A stretch of 40,597 nucleotides of DNA. Origin: Rhodopseudomonas sp. B29. Lineage in GTDB: Bacteria; Pseudomonadota; Alphaproteobacteria; Rhizobiales; Xanthobacteraceae. The notes beneath the pieces are model-generated. The model saw nothing but the letters and a program-made list of their open reading frames with translations. It was not told the origin of the DNA and did not search any database. Position 1 is the first letter of the stretch. The number at the start of each line of letters is the position of its first letter. The position numbers and the translations under genes were made by a program. The stretch is taken from the NCBI RefSeq assembly GCF_000333455.1, contig NZ_BADD01000334.1:1-40597 (forward strand), written 5' to 3'. This document shows, in pieces, positions 6,346-16,400 of this stretch.

Positions 6346-8073
6346 TTATTTCGGCGGCAGACCCGCCGCCACAAGTAACTCGCGAACCTTCGCCGAGTCG
6401 GCGAGAAAGCGCGGGCTTTCGTTTTTAGGGGGCAGGCCGACTGTTTCGCCGGTCGTGCCCGGCCGTAGCCGCAGGCCGGTGGCGACGGCGACGCGAGCCT
6501 CTTCATGGCGCCCCATGGCCTGATAGCAGGTTGCGATCATGAAGTCGGTGCGGCCGGTCGCCGGAGTAATCGCGCGCGAGCGGTGCAGCCATGTCAGCGC
6601 GTCGTCGTAACGCTCCATCAAAACAAGCGTGAGGCCGGCGCCGAGCAGCCAGGTCCAGCGCGACACCTCGGGCGTATCGGCGGCGTCGGCCCGCTCGAAG
6701 GTCGCCAGCGCATCCTGATAGCGGCCGAGGCGAAGCTGGGCCATGCCGATCTGGAACATGACCAGACCGTCCCACGGATCGAACCGCAGCGCGTTCTCGC
6801 AGGCCACCAGCGTTTCGGCAAACTGGTTGGTGTTCTGCAGCAGCCGGCAATACGCCTGAAGCACAGGAATGTAGCTCGGCTCGGTCTTCACTGCGTCTCG
6901 GAGCAGATCTCTGGCGCGCTTTTCGATGCCTTCGAGTTCGGACGGCGGATACCACACCATCGCCACGCCGCGCATCAGATGGGCCGACAGCGCTGCCGAT
7001 ATCTCGACGTCGTTCGGTGCGGCAGCGTGCGACTTCTCGAGCAGCTCCTGAGCGACCTTGAAGCGCTCGCGATTGGTCTGATTCAAAAATGCCGCGGCCT
7101 GTTCGGCGATGATCTTGGATTCCGGTGGCATCGCGCGCTGAGTCAGAGCGTTGATACGCAGCGCCAGCGGGGCGCCGATGCCAGCCGTCAATCGGCTTTG
7201 CTGCAAACGTTCGCTGATCGTATCGACTGGGACACGGATGCCGCCCGCCCATTGCACCTGACCGGTGCGCGAGTCGATCAGCCGGGCCTGCAATTGCCAG
7301 TTGCCGTCTTCGCGCTGCAATTCGCCGCGAACGACGAGATCGGCCTTCGCGCTGGGCGGTGCTGCGACGTTGGCGACGACCGGCTGCGCCTCCGGAGCCA
7401 GCACGCGTACGTTGCTGATCTTGGACAGCCCATCAGTGAGGCGGTCGGACACCGTCGAAGCCATCGCGGCGGCGGCCGGGTCGGACGTTTTGATTTCAAA
7501 TGGCTGGACGGCAATCGTCCGCGTCTCTGGAGTCGAGGCACGTTGGATAAACAATGTAGCGGTGAGCGTGACGCCGATGGCCACGACGGCCACAACCGCG
7601 GCGATCAGCCTCCGGCGCGGCCGACTGATGGCGCCCGCAGCAGCAGAACCGTCTTCTTTTGGGGCGAGCGGCGGCGGCTGTAAGACGGGGGCAGGCACGT
7701 CTTCGTCGGACAGGGCGGCTGCTTCCGCCTCCGGGGTTGTATGCGGGGGCGAGTCGGCCGGCGATCGGTTAACGACCACGACGTCGGCATCGAACAGATA
7801 GCCGCGCCCGGACACCGACTTGACGATCTGGCGGTCCTTGTCGCCCAGCGCGGTCCGGATTTCCCGGATGCACTGAAACAGGCTGTCGTCACCGACATGC
7901 ACGTTCGGCCAGACCGCCGTCATCAACTCCTGCTTGCTGAGGAGGCGATTGGCGTTGGTCGCAAACAGGTGCAGCAGGGCGAACGTCTTCGGGCGCAGGC
8001 GAATGACTTCGCCGTTCGCCGGGCGTAGTTCGACCCGTTCGATGTCCAGCTCGAAGCCGGCGAACTGAAGCAC
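6346..8073 (-). CDS. membrane-bound winged-helix regulator with TPR domain (CadC/ToxR-like)
   Basis: The 575-residue protein starts at GTG 8073 with GGAGGA just upstream. Residues 1-98 form an OmpR-type winged-helix DNA-binding domain (RLRPKTFALLHLFATNANRL; VHVGDDSLFQCIREIRTALG; SVSGRGYLF). A Pro/Ala-rich linker follows, then one membrane segment (about residues 156-176; LIAAVVAVVAIGVTLTATLF). The rest, expected in the periplasm, holds a beta-rich part with ARLIDSRTGQVQWAGGI and then TPR-like helices from about residue 330. CadC/ToxR regulators sense envelope signals with the periplasmic part and bind promoters directly from the membrane. It is divergent from the giant adhesin gene, sharing a control region with two direct repeats, so it probably controls that operon. 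No response-regulator receiver domain is present. Confidence 0.85.
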   Translation of the reverse strand: MLQFAGFELDIERVELRPANGEVIRLRPKTFALLHLFATNANRLLSKQELMTAVWPNVHVGDDSLFQCIREIRTALGDKDRQIVKSVSGRGYLFDADVVVVNRSPADSPPHTTPEAEAAALSDEDVPAPVLQPPPLAPKEDGSAAAGAISRPRRRLIAAVVAVVAIGVTLTATLFIQRASTPETRTIAVQPFEIKTSDPAAAAMASTVSDRLTDGLSKISNVRVLAPEAQPVVANVAAPPSAKADLVVRGELQREDGNWQLQARLIDSRTGQVQWAGGIRVPVDTISERLQQSRLTAGIGAPLALRINALTQRAMPPESKIIAEQAAAFLNQTNRERFKVAQELLEKSHAAAPNDVEISAALSAHLMRGVAMVWYPPSELEGIEKRARDLLRDAVKTEPSYIPVLQAYCRLLQNTNQFAETLVACENALRFDPWDGLVMFQIGMAQLRLGRYQDALATFERADAADTPEVSRWTWLLGAGLTLVLMERYDDALTWLHRSRAITPATGRTDFMIATCYQAMGRHEEARVAVATGLRLRPGTTGETVGLPPKNESPRFLADSAKVRELLVAAGLPPK

Positions 8074-8118
8074 AAATCCTCCAAAACCGTCTGTTTGTGC
8101 CCCTTTTGGGCGGTAATA

Positions 8119-8135
8119 TCAGAATCTTTTCAGAA
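8119..8135. promoter_or_regulatory. 11-bp-period direct repeat TCAGAA-N5-TCAGAA
   Basis: TCAGAA occurs at 8119-8124 and again at 8130-8135, one helical turn apart. OmpR-type winged-helix proteins typically bind tandem half-sites with 10-11 bp spacing. It lies between the CadC-like regulator and the adhesin gene, 46 bp upstream of the regulator's start. Whether it is bound is inference. Confidence 0.35.
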
Positions 8136-8189
8136 AGTCATCGCAACTGGTTCAGGACTTCCCACCCCGTTTCCTGCAACTATCACCCT

Positions 8190-8206
8190 GTTAACAAAAG
8201 GTTAAC
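8190..8206. promoter_or_regulatory. 11-bp-period direct repeat GTTAAC-N5-GTTAAC
   Basis: Two exact GTTAAC hexamers at 8190-8195 and 8201-8206 are spaced by 5 bp, giving an 11-bp period and overall AT-richness in a GC-rich setting. They lie about 50 bp before the likely adhesin start. This is a candidate operator for the divergent winged-helix regulator or part of the promoter. Confidence 0.4.
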
Positions 8207-8255
8207 GGCCATTTTGTCCCGGTGCTGTGCACAACCGGGCGGGGGGAGTTCGAAG

Positions 8256-11200
8256 TTGCAGACTCCGAACGGAGCCAAGGAACGGTTGCAAAGAGCTGCG
8301 GGCCGCGATGCGATGCATCGCGCCGCCGTGGCTGCGCCGGCGGCGCCCCGGATGTGCATCGACGCAATTTCGCTCCGGGTCACGGCGGCGGCAATGACTT
8401 TCGTCATGACGCTCGCGCCGGCCATCAGCTTCGCCCAGAGCGTGCCGCCGGGCGCGGTCAACATCGTTCCGGACGGCCGCACCGCGACCTCGGTCGCCAC
8501 CAATGGTGCGGTCGGCACGGTCACAACGAATACGATATCCGGTGCCAACGCCTTCAACTCTTTCTCGAAATTTCAGATCGGGCGGGGGGCGACGGGGAAT
8601 CTGGTGCTGCCCAACGGCACCAGCAACTTGATCAACCTGATCAACAGCAGCGACCCGGCCGTCATCAATGGCGTGATGAACTCCTACAAGGACGGCAAGA
8701 TCGGCGGCAACGTCTACTTCGCCGCACCGGGCGGCTTCGTCGTCGGTTCGTCGGGCACCGTCAATGTCGGCTCGTTGAACGTTACGACACCGACGCGCGA
8801 ATTCGTCGATGGCGTCGTCAGCAAGTCCGGACAGATCAATCAGGGCGCGGTCGACAATCTGCTGGCCGGCACCGTGCCGATCTCGCCCGAAGGAAATATC
8901 CGCATTCGCGGCCGCGTCAACGCGCTGGATGCGGTGCGGCTCTCCGGCCAGAACGTGTCCGTCGGTCCGCGCGAAGCCAGCCGCGAGCAGGCGGCGCGGT
9001 TTGCGTCGTCGGTCAACAGCAAGGGGTTGCAGACCGGCGGCAAGATCGTGGTGCGTAACGGCTCGATCCAGATTGTCGCGGCCAACGACGCGCACATCAA
9101 CGGCAAGCTTCACGCCCGCGGCGGATCGATCTCGGCGCGCGCCGGCCACAACGTCACGATCGGAAATCGTGCCGACATATCAGTGGCTTCGCGCAACGGG
9201 CCGGGTGGTTCGATCGCCGTCAATGCAGGCAATGATATCAAGGTCGCCGGCTACGGCGTGCTGTCCGCCAAGAGCAAGAAAGGCGACGCCGGGACCATCC
9301 GGGTCGTCGCCAACCATGATCTGATTGTCGAGCCGGGCGCGACGTTCGATACGACATCGGCGCAGGGCAACGGCGGCCTGGTCGAACTCAGCGCCTTCGG
9401 CCGGCTCAACATTCCGAGCGGCGTCAAGGTCAAGCTGACGGCGCCGAACGGCAAAGCCGGCACGCTGCTGATCGATCCGCCCACCATGACGATCACCGAT
9501 AGCCCGATCGGCATCGGCAGCGGCGGCAACTACACCACGGCCGACGTCGCTAATTGGGTCAACGCGATCGACGCCGGAGGCACGCTGATTCTATGCGCCG
9601 GCACCGGCGGCGGCCTGTGCAACGGCACCTTTACGCTGGCGAGCGGCACCACGCTCGACGCCCGGCGCACCGCCAGCTCCGGCGGCGTCGTCAATGTCAG
9701 CATCGCGGCGAATGAGATCGACATCTACGGCACCATCGACACGCGCTCCTATTCGGGCGCGCTGGTGGACGGCCTGCTGTCATCGGCCAACCGCGCTTCG
9801 ACCGGCAACTCGCAGTCCGTCACTCTGAACGCGCCGACGATCAATATCGGCAGCACCGGCAAAATCTACGCCGACGTCAACAACGTCGGAACCAGCTACA
9901 CCGCCGGCAACATCACCATGACTGCCACGGGTAGCGATACCCAGACGGTGGGCGAGGCCAATGCCAGCGCTTCGATCACCATCGGCGGCACCATGACGGC
10001 CGCCAACATCTCCGCAACAGCCACGGCGACCGCTACCTCGTCTTATTCGGATCCACTGCAGTCGATGGCGCAACTTGTCGCCGGTGTTGCGTTCGGTGCC
10101 GTCTCCGGCCTTGCCGGCGGTTACATCAAGGCGACGGCGACCGCCAAGGTGACGGTGCAGAGCACGGCGCATCTGACCGCGACCAACGCCATTACTTTGT
10201 CGTCGGTCGGTTCTGAAAACGCCACCGATCCGGCGATCGCCGGGCTGCAGAGCACGGCGGGAGCGGCCGTGGTGGTCGGCATCGTCAACGCCGACATCGC
10301 CACCCAGGTGGCTTCGGGCGCGACGATTTCCAGCGGAAATTTCACGGCGACCGCCACTAACGCGGCCACGCTCAATGTGCTGGCCCAGGTCGTGACGTTC
10401 GGCGCCAGCATCGATGGCGCTTTGGCCTACACGACCGGCACCGTCAACACCAAGGCCACCGTCGATCCGGGCGTGGTCTTCAACAAGGTCGGTAACGTCA
10501 CCGTCGCGGCGCAGAACAATAACAACTTCTCGACCTCGGCGAGCAGCATCGCGGCCGGCACCGGCGTCGCCGCCGTTGCGGTCGCGATCAGCGATGTGAC
10601 CACCAATGCGGTCGCCAATCTCGGCGCCAGCCTGCCGCAGGCCGCGAATGCGGGGCTCGTCACCGTCTATTCCGGCTCGAACACGTCGAGCAACGCGGTG
10701 TTTGCCTCGACCACTATCGGCAGCAACGCGTTCACTGGCGGGTTTGCCAGTGTGCTCTCGAGCCCGACCTCGATCGGCAACGTGGTGTCCTCGGGCGGTG
10801 CGTTCGACTCGACCGGCGCCGGGCAGGCGGCTGCTCGTCAGGGCACCCTGACCAATGTGCGCGGCGGAATTACGCTGGCATTGAATCTGACATCGGCGAG
10901 TTCGTCGGCGTCGATTGCGAATATCGCCCCCGATGCCAACGGCGACATGATCACCGCCGGCAACGCGCCGACGATCAATTCGGGCAACGTCGCCGTGATC
11001 AGCAGCCTAACCGACGCGGGCGTTCGCGGCAGCGCGAGCTCGGCGGTGAATTCGCCGGATCCGACGTCGAGCAGCTCCGGCAGCGCGTCGGGCGTCTCGA
11101 TGGCGGTCAATGTCGATCAGCTGACGCATAATTCGACGGCTTACATCGGGTCCGGCGTGACGATCACCGCGCCGCAGGTCGGCGTGCACGCCGAGACGAC

Positions 11201-13439
11201 GGTTCCGATAACGATCACCTGGCTTGATTTCGATTCGTTCTCGGCGGTGACGTCTCACATCAGCGGCAGCTTCGGCGTGTCCGGCACGGTGCTGACGAGC
11301 TACGCCAACGCGACTTTCGACAGCTCCGCAGTGGCACCGTCGCCGACCTCGCTGTCCGGCGCGGTGAACTACTTCGAAATCACCAATAATACGACCGCGT
11401 GGATCGCCAGCGGCGCCCACATCAACCAGACCGGCGCCGGCTCCTGCGCACAAAGCACCGGATCGTGCTGGACCACCAACCTCGGCAACACCGGTCTGAG
11501 CGGCACGCCGGCCTCGATCGGCTGGGGCGACAACGTCGCCGTGACGGCGACGACCACGACCGAGTCGATCAACGTCGGCGGCAATTTCTCCTGGCTGAAG
11601 TTCTTCGGCACCACCAGCGGACCGACCGGCACGGCCATCGGCGGATCGGCCAACGTCAACATCTTCAACACCAACACAGTCGCCGGCATCGGCGCCGGCG
11701 CGGTGATCAGTGCGCTCGGCACCGTCAACGTGACGGCGACCACCAGCGACCTGATCTATGCGGTGGCGCCGACCTCGGGCTCGGGCTCCGGCCTCGGCCT
11801 CAACGGCATCGCTTCGGTGCTGCAGATCGACAACCACACTTCGGCGTCGGTCAGCAACCTGGCGCAGGTCACGGCGCAGCGGCTCGAGGTCGACGCGCAG
11901 CAGAGTATTTCGTCGTTCGATGTCGGCGGCGGTGTCGGTTCGTCGACCGCGACCGGCGTCGGCCTGGTGGTCGCGCTGGCGCAGATGTCGACCGACACCA
12001 ACGCCTTCATCGGTGACAATTCGACCGTGCTGTCGCTGACCGGCGCGTCGGGTATCGCCGGCAGTAGTTCGGCAACGAGCGGCTATGTCGATGCACAGAA
12101 CGTCGCGGTGTCGGCGCTGACCGTCGGCCGCCTCACCACGGTCGCCGTGGCGGCGCAGTCCGCCAACAATCTGCCGAGCGTCACCGACCCGCCGGCCTTC
12201 ATCTCGACCAAGCCGAGCGACGCCGACTATCTGCAGACGATTGCGGCGTTCTTCGTCGATGGCGGCATCGCGGTGCTGCTGAAGCTGACCAACACCTACA
12301 ACAAGCTGACCAGCGACGTGTCCGGTCCGGTCAACGGCGGCAACGTCGTCGCCGGCGCCGGCAGCGCCGCGGTTGCGCTGACATCGCTCGGCACCCACGC
12401 CTCGATCAGCGGCGCGACGCTGAAGAACGGCACCGGCAACGTCAACGGCGTTTCGGTGCAGGCGCTCAACAACACGATCATCGACACGGCGAGCGGCTCG
12501 GCCGCGCTGTCGAAGGGCGCGCCGGGGACGGACTACACCGTCGGCCTGGCCGGCGCAGTCGCGGTCACGATGAGCAGCGACATGACGACGGCGAACATCG
12601 CGCAGTCGGCCGTCTCAGCGCACAACACCACGGTTCAGGCGCTGGCGGGCGGCGAGAATACGTCGATCGGACTTGCCATCGCGGTGACGGGCGGCTCCTC
12701 CAACAGCAGCCTGCAATTCGCGGCCTCAGTCTCGGCCGCGATGATCAGCAACGGCGTGCAGGCGGGCATCGACGGCTCGACCGTCGGTCAGACGACCGGC
12801 AGCGGCGTCGGCGACGTCTCGATCATCGCCGATCAGAAGACCAATATCGGCATCGGCGCGGGCTCTCTGTACGGCGGCCTGACGGTCGGTCCGAACAGCC
12901 AGAGCACCGGCGTCGGCGTGGCGATGACCTACGCGTCGATCGGCGATCCGTCGAGCGGCGCGGGCGTCTCGGCCGTGCTGTCGAACTCCACGATCCGCAA
13001 CGTCGACGATCTCACCGTGCAGGCGCTGATGACCAGCCGCATCGCCTCCGGCGCGGCGACGGTCGGCGGCGGTGCCAACGCCAACGGCTTTGCCGGCGTG
13101 GTGATCGTCAACGACATCGATCCGACGGTTCTCGCCGAGATCACTGGCGGAACGGTCAATGTCAGCGGCAATGTTTTGGTCAACGCATCGGGCGCGTCCA
13201 TCCCCTCGCTCGACGCGCTGATCGCCGGCGCTGCGCTCGCTGCCAATGGCGGGCTGGCGCCGGCGGGGAATTCCGGCCTCGACTTCAGCGGCGGCGCGGT
13301 GTCGCCGTCGAACGCCACCGGCGCCGCGATCATTGCGGTCGCGGGCCTGGTGCAGCTCGGAAAGAGCAATGTCGGCGTGTCGATCGTCGTCAATCGGATA
13401 GGCACCAGCCATCTGGCGCTGATCGACAGCACGTCGTGA
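8256..13439 (+). CDS. giant two-partner-secretion adhesin TpsA (LktA/FHA-like), N-terminal part ending at an in-frame TGA
   Basis: This frame encodes the N-terminal about 1,727 residues of a filamentous-haemagglutinin-like exoprotein. TTG 8256 follows GGGGGGAG by 7 nt; ATG 8313 is the alternative. A signal peptide core (VTAAAMTFVMTLAPAISFAQ) is followed by a TPS/haemagglutination domain: NIVPDGRTAT, ANAFNSFSKFQIG, NLINLINSSDPAVINGVMNS, GNVYFAAPGGFVVGSSGTV. This domain is recognised by the TpsB pore. The rest is Gly/Ala/Ser/Thr/Val/Asn-rich beta-helix sequence. TGA at 13437-13439 interrupts it, but the same frame continues downstream with matching sequence (TSSAGAVVVSAVDDSEI). So this is one gene with a nonsense codon, a sequencing error or, less likely, read-through. 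Even truncated it keeps the signal and TPS domain and could be secreted. Confidence 0.85.
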   Translation: MQTPNGAKERLQRAAGRDAMHRAAVAAPAAPRMCIDAISLRVTAAAMTFVMTLAPAISFAQSVPPGAVNIVPDGRTATSVATNGAVGTVTTNTISGANAFNSFSKFQIGRGATGNLVLPNGTSNLINLINSSDPAVINGVMNSYKDGKIGGNVYFAAPGGFVVGSSGTVNVGSLNVTTPTREFVDGVVSKSGQINQGAVDNLLAGTVPISPEGNIRIRGRVNALDAVRLSGQNVSVGPREASREQAARFASSVNSKGLQTGGKIVVRNGSIQIVAANDAHINGKLHARGGSISARAGHNVTIGNRADISVASRNGPGGSIAVNAGNDIKVAGYGVLSAKSKKGDAGTIRVVANHDLIVEPGATFDTTSAQGNGGLVELSAFGRLNIPSGVKVKLTAPNGKAGTLLIDPPTMTITDSPIGIGSGGNYTTADVANWVNAIDAGGTLILCAGTGGGLCNGTFTLASGTTLDARRTASSGGVVNVSIAANEIDIYGTIDTRSYSGALVDGLLSSANRASTGNSQSVTLNAPTINIGSTGKIYADVNNVGTSYTAGNITMTATGSDTQTVGEANASASITIGGTMTAANISATATATATSSYSDPLQSMAQLVAGVAFGAVSGLAGGYIKATATAKVTVQSTAHLTATNAITLSSVGSENATDPAIAGLQSTAGAAVVVGIVNADIATQVASGATISSGNFTATATNAATLNVLAQVVTFGASIDGALAYTTGTVNTKATVDPGVVFNKVGNVTVAAQNNNNFSTSASSIAAGTGVAAVAVAISDVTTNAVANLGASLPQAANAGLVTVYSGSNTSSNAVFASTTIGSNAFTGGFASVLSSPTSIGNVVSSGGAFDSTGAGQAAARQGTLTNVRGGITLALNLTSASSSASIANIAPDANGDMITAGNAPTINSGNVAVISSLTDAGVRGSASSAVNSPDPTSSSSGSASGVSMAVNVDQLTHNSTAYIGSGVTITAPQVGVHAETTVPITITWLDFDSFSAVTSHISGSFGVSGTVLTSYANATFDSSAVAPSPTSLSGAVNYFEITNNTTAWIASGAHINQTGAGSCAQSTGSCWTTNLGNTGLSGTPASIGWGDNVAVTATTTTESINVGGNFSWLKFFGTTSGPTGTAIGGSANVNIFNTNTVAGIGAGAVISALGTVNVTATTSDLIYAVAPTSGSGSGLGLNGIASVLQIDNHTSASVSNLAQVTAQRLEVDAQQSISSFDVGGGVGSSTATGVGLVVALAQMSTDTNAFIGDNSTVLSLTGASGIAGSSSATSGYVDAQNVAVSALTVGRLTTVAVAAQSANNLPSVTDPPAFISTKPSDADYLQTIAAFFVDGGIAVLLKLTNTYNKLTSDVSGPVNGGNVVAGAGSAAVALTSLGTHASISGATLKNGTGNVNGVSVQALNNTIIDTASGSAALSKGAPGTDYTVGLAGAVAVTMSSDMTTANIAQSAVSAHNTTVQALAGGENTSIGLAIAVTGGSSNSSLQFAASVSAAMISNGVQAGIDGSTVGQTTGSGVGDVSIIADQKTNIGIGAGSLYGGLTVGPNSQSTGVGVAMTYASIGDPSSGAGVSAVLSNSTIRNVDDLTVQALMTSRIASGAATVGGGANANGFAGVVIVNDIDPTVLAEITGGTVNVSGNVLVNASGASIPSLDALIAGAALAANGGLAPAGNSGLDFSGGAVSPSNATGAAIIAVAGLVQLGKSNVGVSIVVNRIGTSHLALIDSTS

Positions 13440-13460
13440 ACTTCGAGCGCGGGCGCTGTC

Positions 13461-16400
13461 GTGGTGTCGGCTGTCGATGACTCCGAGATCATAGGCATCG
13501 CGATCGGCGTCGGCGCGGCGACCGGCTCGGTCGCCGGCAACGGCTCCATCGCCTACAACGCGATCAACAACGCGGTCGTGGCGCAGATCGGCCACGGCGT
13601 CACCAGCAGCGATCCGAGCGGTGTCGATACGGCGACCGTCGACGCCGCGGCGGTGTCGGTCACCGCTCAAGACGGCGCGACAATTCGCGGGGCGGCCGGC
13701 GCGATCTCGGTCAATTTCGGCGGCGCCAATGCGGTCGGCCTGTCGGCGTCCATCGACCAGATCGGCACTTACGTGTCGGCCTCGATCCTCGGTGCGACGG
13801 TGACGGCCGACAACGCCATGACGGACACCGCATTTGTCGGCGGCAATCTGCAGGCCGGCTCGGTGATCGTCGGCGCTGCCTCGACCGCCGACATCATCAG
13901 CGTATCGATCGGCGCCGCGATGTCGGTCGGCAACAGCTCGCCTCAAGCGTCGCCGCAGGCGAATCTGGCGAGCTTGGTGCAGCGGATGGCGCCGACGCGG
14001 CCGACCTCGCTGGTCGGCTACGGCGGCGGTGGCATTACGCCGCCGACACAGCCTCAGCCCCCGTCCACGCCGCAGCCGCCGTCGAACGGCCTGGCCGGCG
14101 CCGGCTCGCTGGCGATGAGCACGGAATCGACCGCCGTGATCTCGACCATCGACCAGGGCGGCCACAATCGCGGCTCGACCGTTGCGGCCAACAACAACGT
14201 CGTGGTCTCCGCCGCCAACGTCGACACCATCGCCGCCTATGCGGGCGCGGTCGCGATCTCGATCAACTCGGGCAAGGGCATCGGCGCGTCCGTCGTGGTC
14301 AATACGATCAACGGTATGACCAGCGCCGGCATCGCCAATTCGACGGTCGATGCGCATGCCGCCGGCAGCGCAGCGACGATCGACAACGGCATGCTTGCGA
14401 CCGACATCGATCCGAGTGCGGTCGTCAATCCTGGTAGCGCGCCGTCACTGGCGGACGGCACAACCACGGTTCAGGGCGTCGCCGTGGTGGCGAATTCGCA
14501 GCAGACTGCGAAGACGATCTCCTTGGTCGCTGCTGCATCGACCGCCGGCCTCGCGATATCGGCCAACGCTGTCACCAGTATCATGGGCGGCCTTACGCAG
14601 GCGTCGATCCAGTCATCCAGCATCAACACCAATCTGACCGCGGGCCAAGTCTCGGCGGTCTCCGTGCTCGCGTCGAGCGCGTCGTTCAGCAACAATCTCG
14701 ATCTCGGCATTTCCGCCTCCGGCTCCGGAGCCAGCGGCACCGCTGCGCTCGTCATCAACATGATGAACCGCACCACCTATGCAAAAATCGATTCCACTAA
14801 TATCGGCTCCGCTGCCGTAGCGGCAGGGGCGGTCAGCGTGTTCGCCAACGCGTTCCAGGGCACGGCGACCGAAGTGGTCGGCGCGGCCGGCTCGGGTAGC
14901 AGCGGAGCCTTGGCCGGCTCGGCGCTGACTAACCAATTCCAGGCGTCGACGATCGCGACGTTCGATCACGGCACCACCTACGCCAGCAGCCTGTCGGTGA
15001 TTGCCAACGGCAAGAACGGGTTCTTCGGTGCGCTCGGCGCGGGTGCGGCCGGCTCGACCGCCGGCATCGGCGCCACCGTGCTGGTGGCGCTGTTCGATAA
15101 CACCGTGACGGCGCGGGTCGGCGACCGCGACGCCTCGACGGCAGCGACGACGATCAATTTGACGGGCGCGCTGAGCGTGCTCGCCTCCAACACCACCGAC
15201 ATGAACAGCTACGCGATCGTCGGCGCGTTGGGGGGCACTGCTGGCATTGCCGCGCAATTCTCCGGCATCTTCGTCGACAACAACGTCTCGGCCGAACTGG
15301 ACAACGCGACGGTTACGATCACGTCAGCGGCCGCGCAGCCTCCTGTCACCACAGTCGCGGCGACGGAAACGGACTCGATTGCCCCAGTGGTCGGTGGTCT
15401 GTCGGGCGGGGGAACGGTCGGCGTCGGCGCCGCGGTCAATCTGGTGATGCTGAACAGCAGCACGGCCGCGCAGATCGCCGGTTCGACGCTCAACACGCCC
15501 GGCGCGGTCGTCGTCAGCGCGCTCAGCACGCGTGACGTCAACCCGGTCACGGTGGTGGCGAGTCTCAGCGGCCAGGTCGGTCTCGCCGGCACCGTGGGCA
15601 TCGTCCGGGTCGGCTCCGGCGCCACCACCGACGACATGAGCGTGCTTAATTCAGGCGCTAATTCCAACGACCCGAACAGCGGCACGCTGGGCAATGCCGG
15701 CGCCGCCACCGGCACCAATCTGGTCGGTATGGTCAGCGGAGGTGTCGACGGCATCTCGGCTCAGATCTTGTCGAGCAACGTGACGGCCAGCTCGATCGGC
15801 GTCGGCGCAACGGCGCGGACTTCGGTTCAGAACGCGGTCGGCGCGCTTGCGATCGGCGTCGGCGTCACCGGCGAGGGCGCTGCGGTCGCCATCACCGAAG
15901 TCGACCAGCAGGTCACTGCCAAGACAAGCGGCGGCACACTGACCGCCCCGATGATCATGATCCAGGCCACGGCCGGCAATCATGGTGGTTACGCGGCCAG
16001 TTCGATCGGAGCGGCCGGCGCCGGCGGATTCTACGTCGGCATGGGCGCTGCGGTCGGCAAGGCGCAGATCAACAACACGGTGGTTGCCGAACTCGGCTCG
16101 ACGACCAACGGCGGCTCCACGGGGCTTGCTTCCGGTTCGGTGTCGGTCGCGGCGTCGGACAATTCCACCGCGAATGCATCGGGCTATGGCCTCGGCGTCG
16201 GCCTCGGCGCAGTCGGCCTGTCGCTCGCCACCGCGACGCGGACGAGTTCGGTGACGGCGGATATCGCCGCCGCCACCACGGTGAGCAATTTCGAAGGCGT
16301 CACCGTCATCGCCAGCACTGGCGGCGGGCTGAGTTCGAATACGGTCGCGGGCGCAGCCGGCATCATCAGCGGCGCCGGCGCCTCGGCCACCTCGACCGAT

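Noticed and set aside
13437..13439. Selenocysteine codon or programmed read-through at TGA
   Set aside because: No SECIS-like hairpin was evident just after the codon and the next base is A, which is not a strong read-through context; kept only as a weak alternative.
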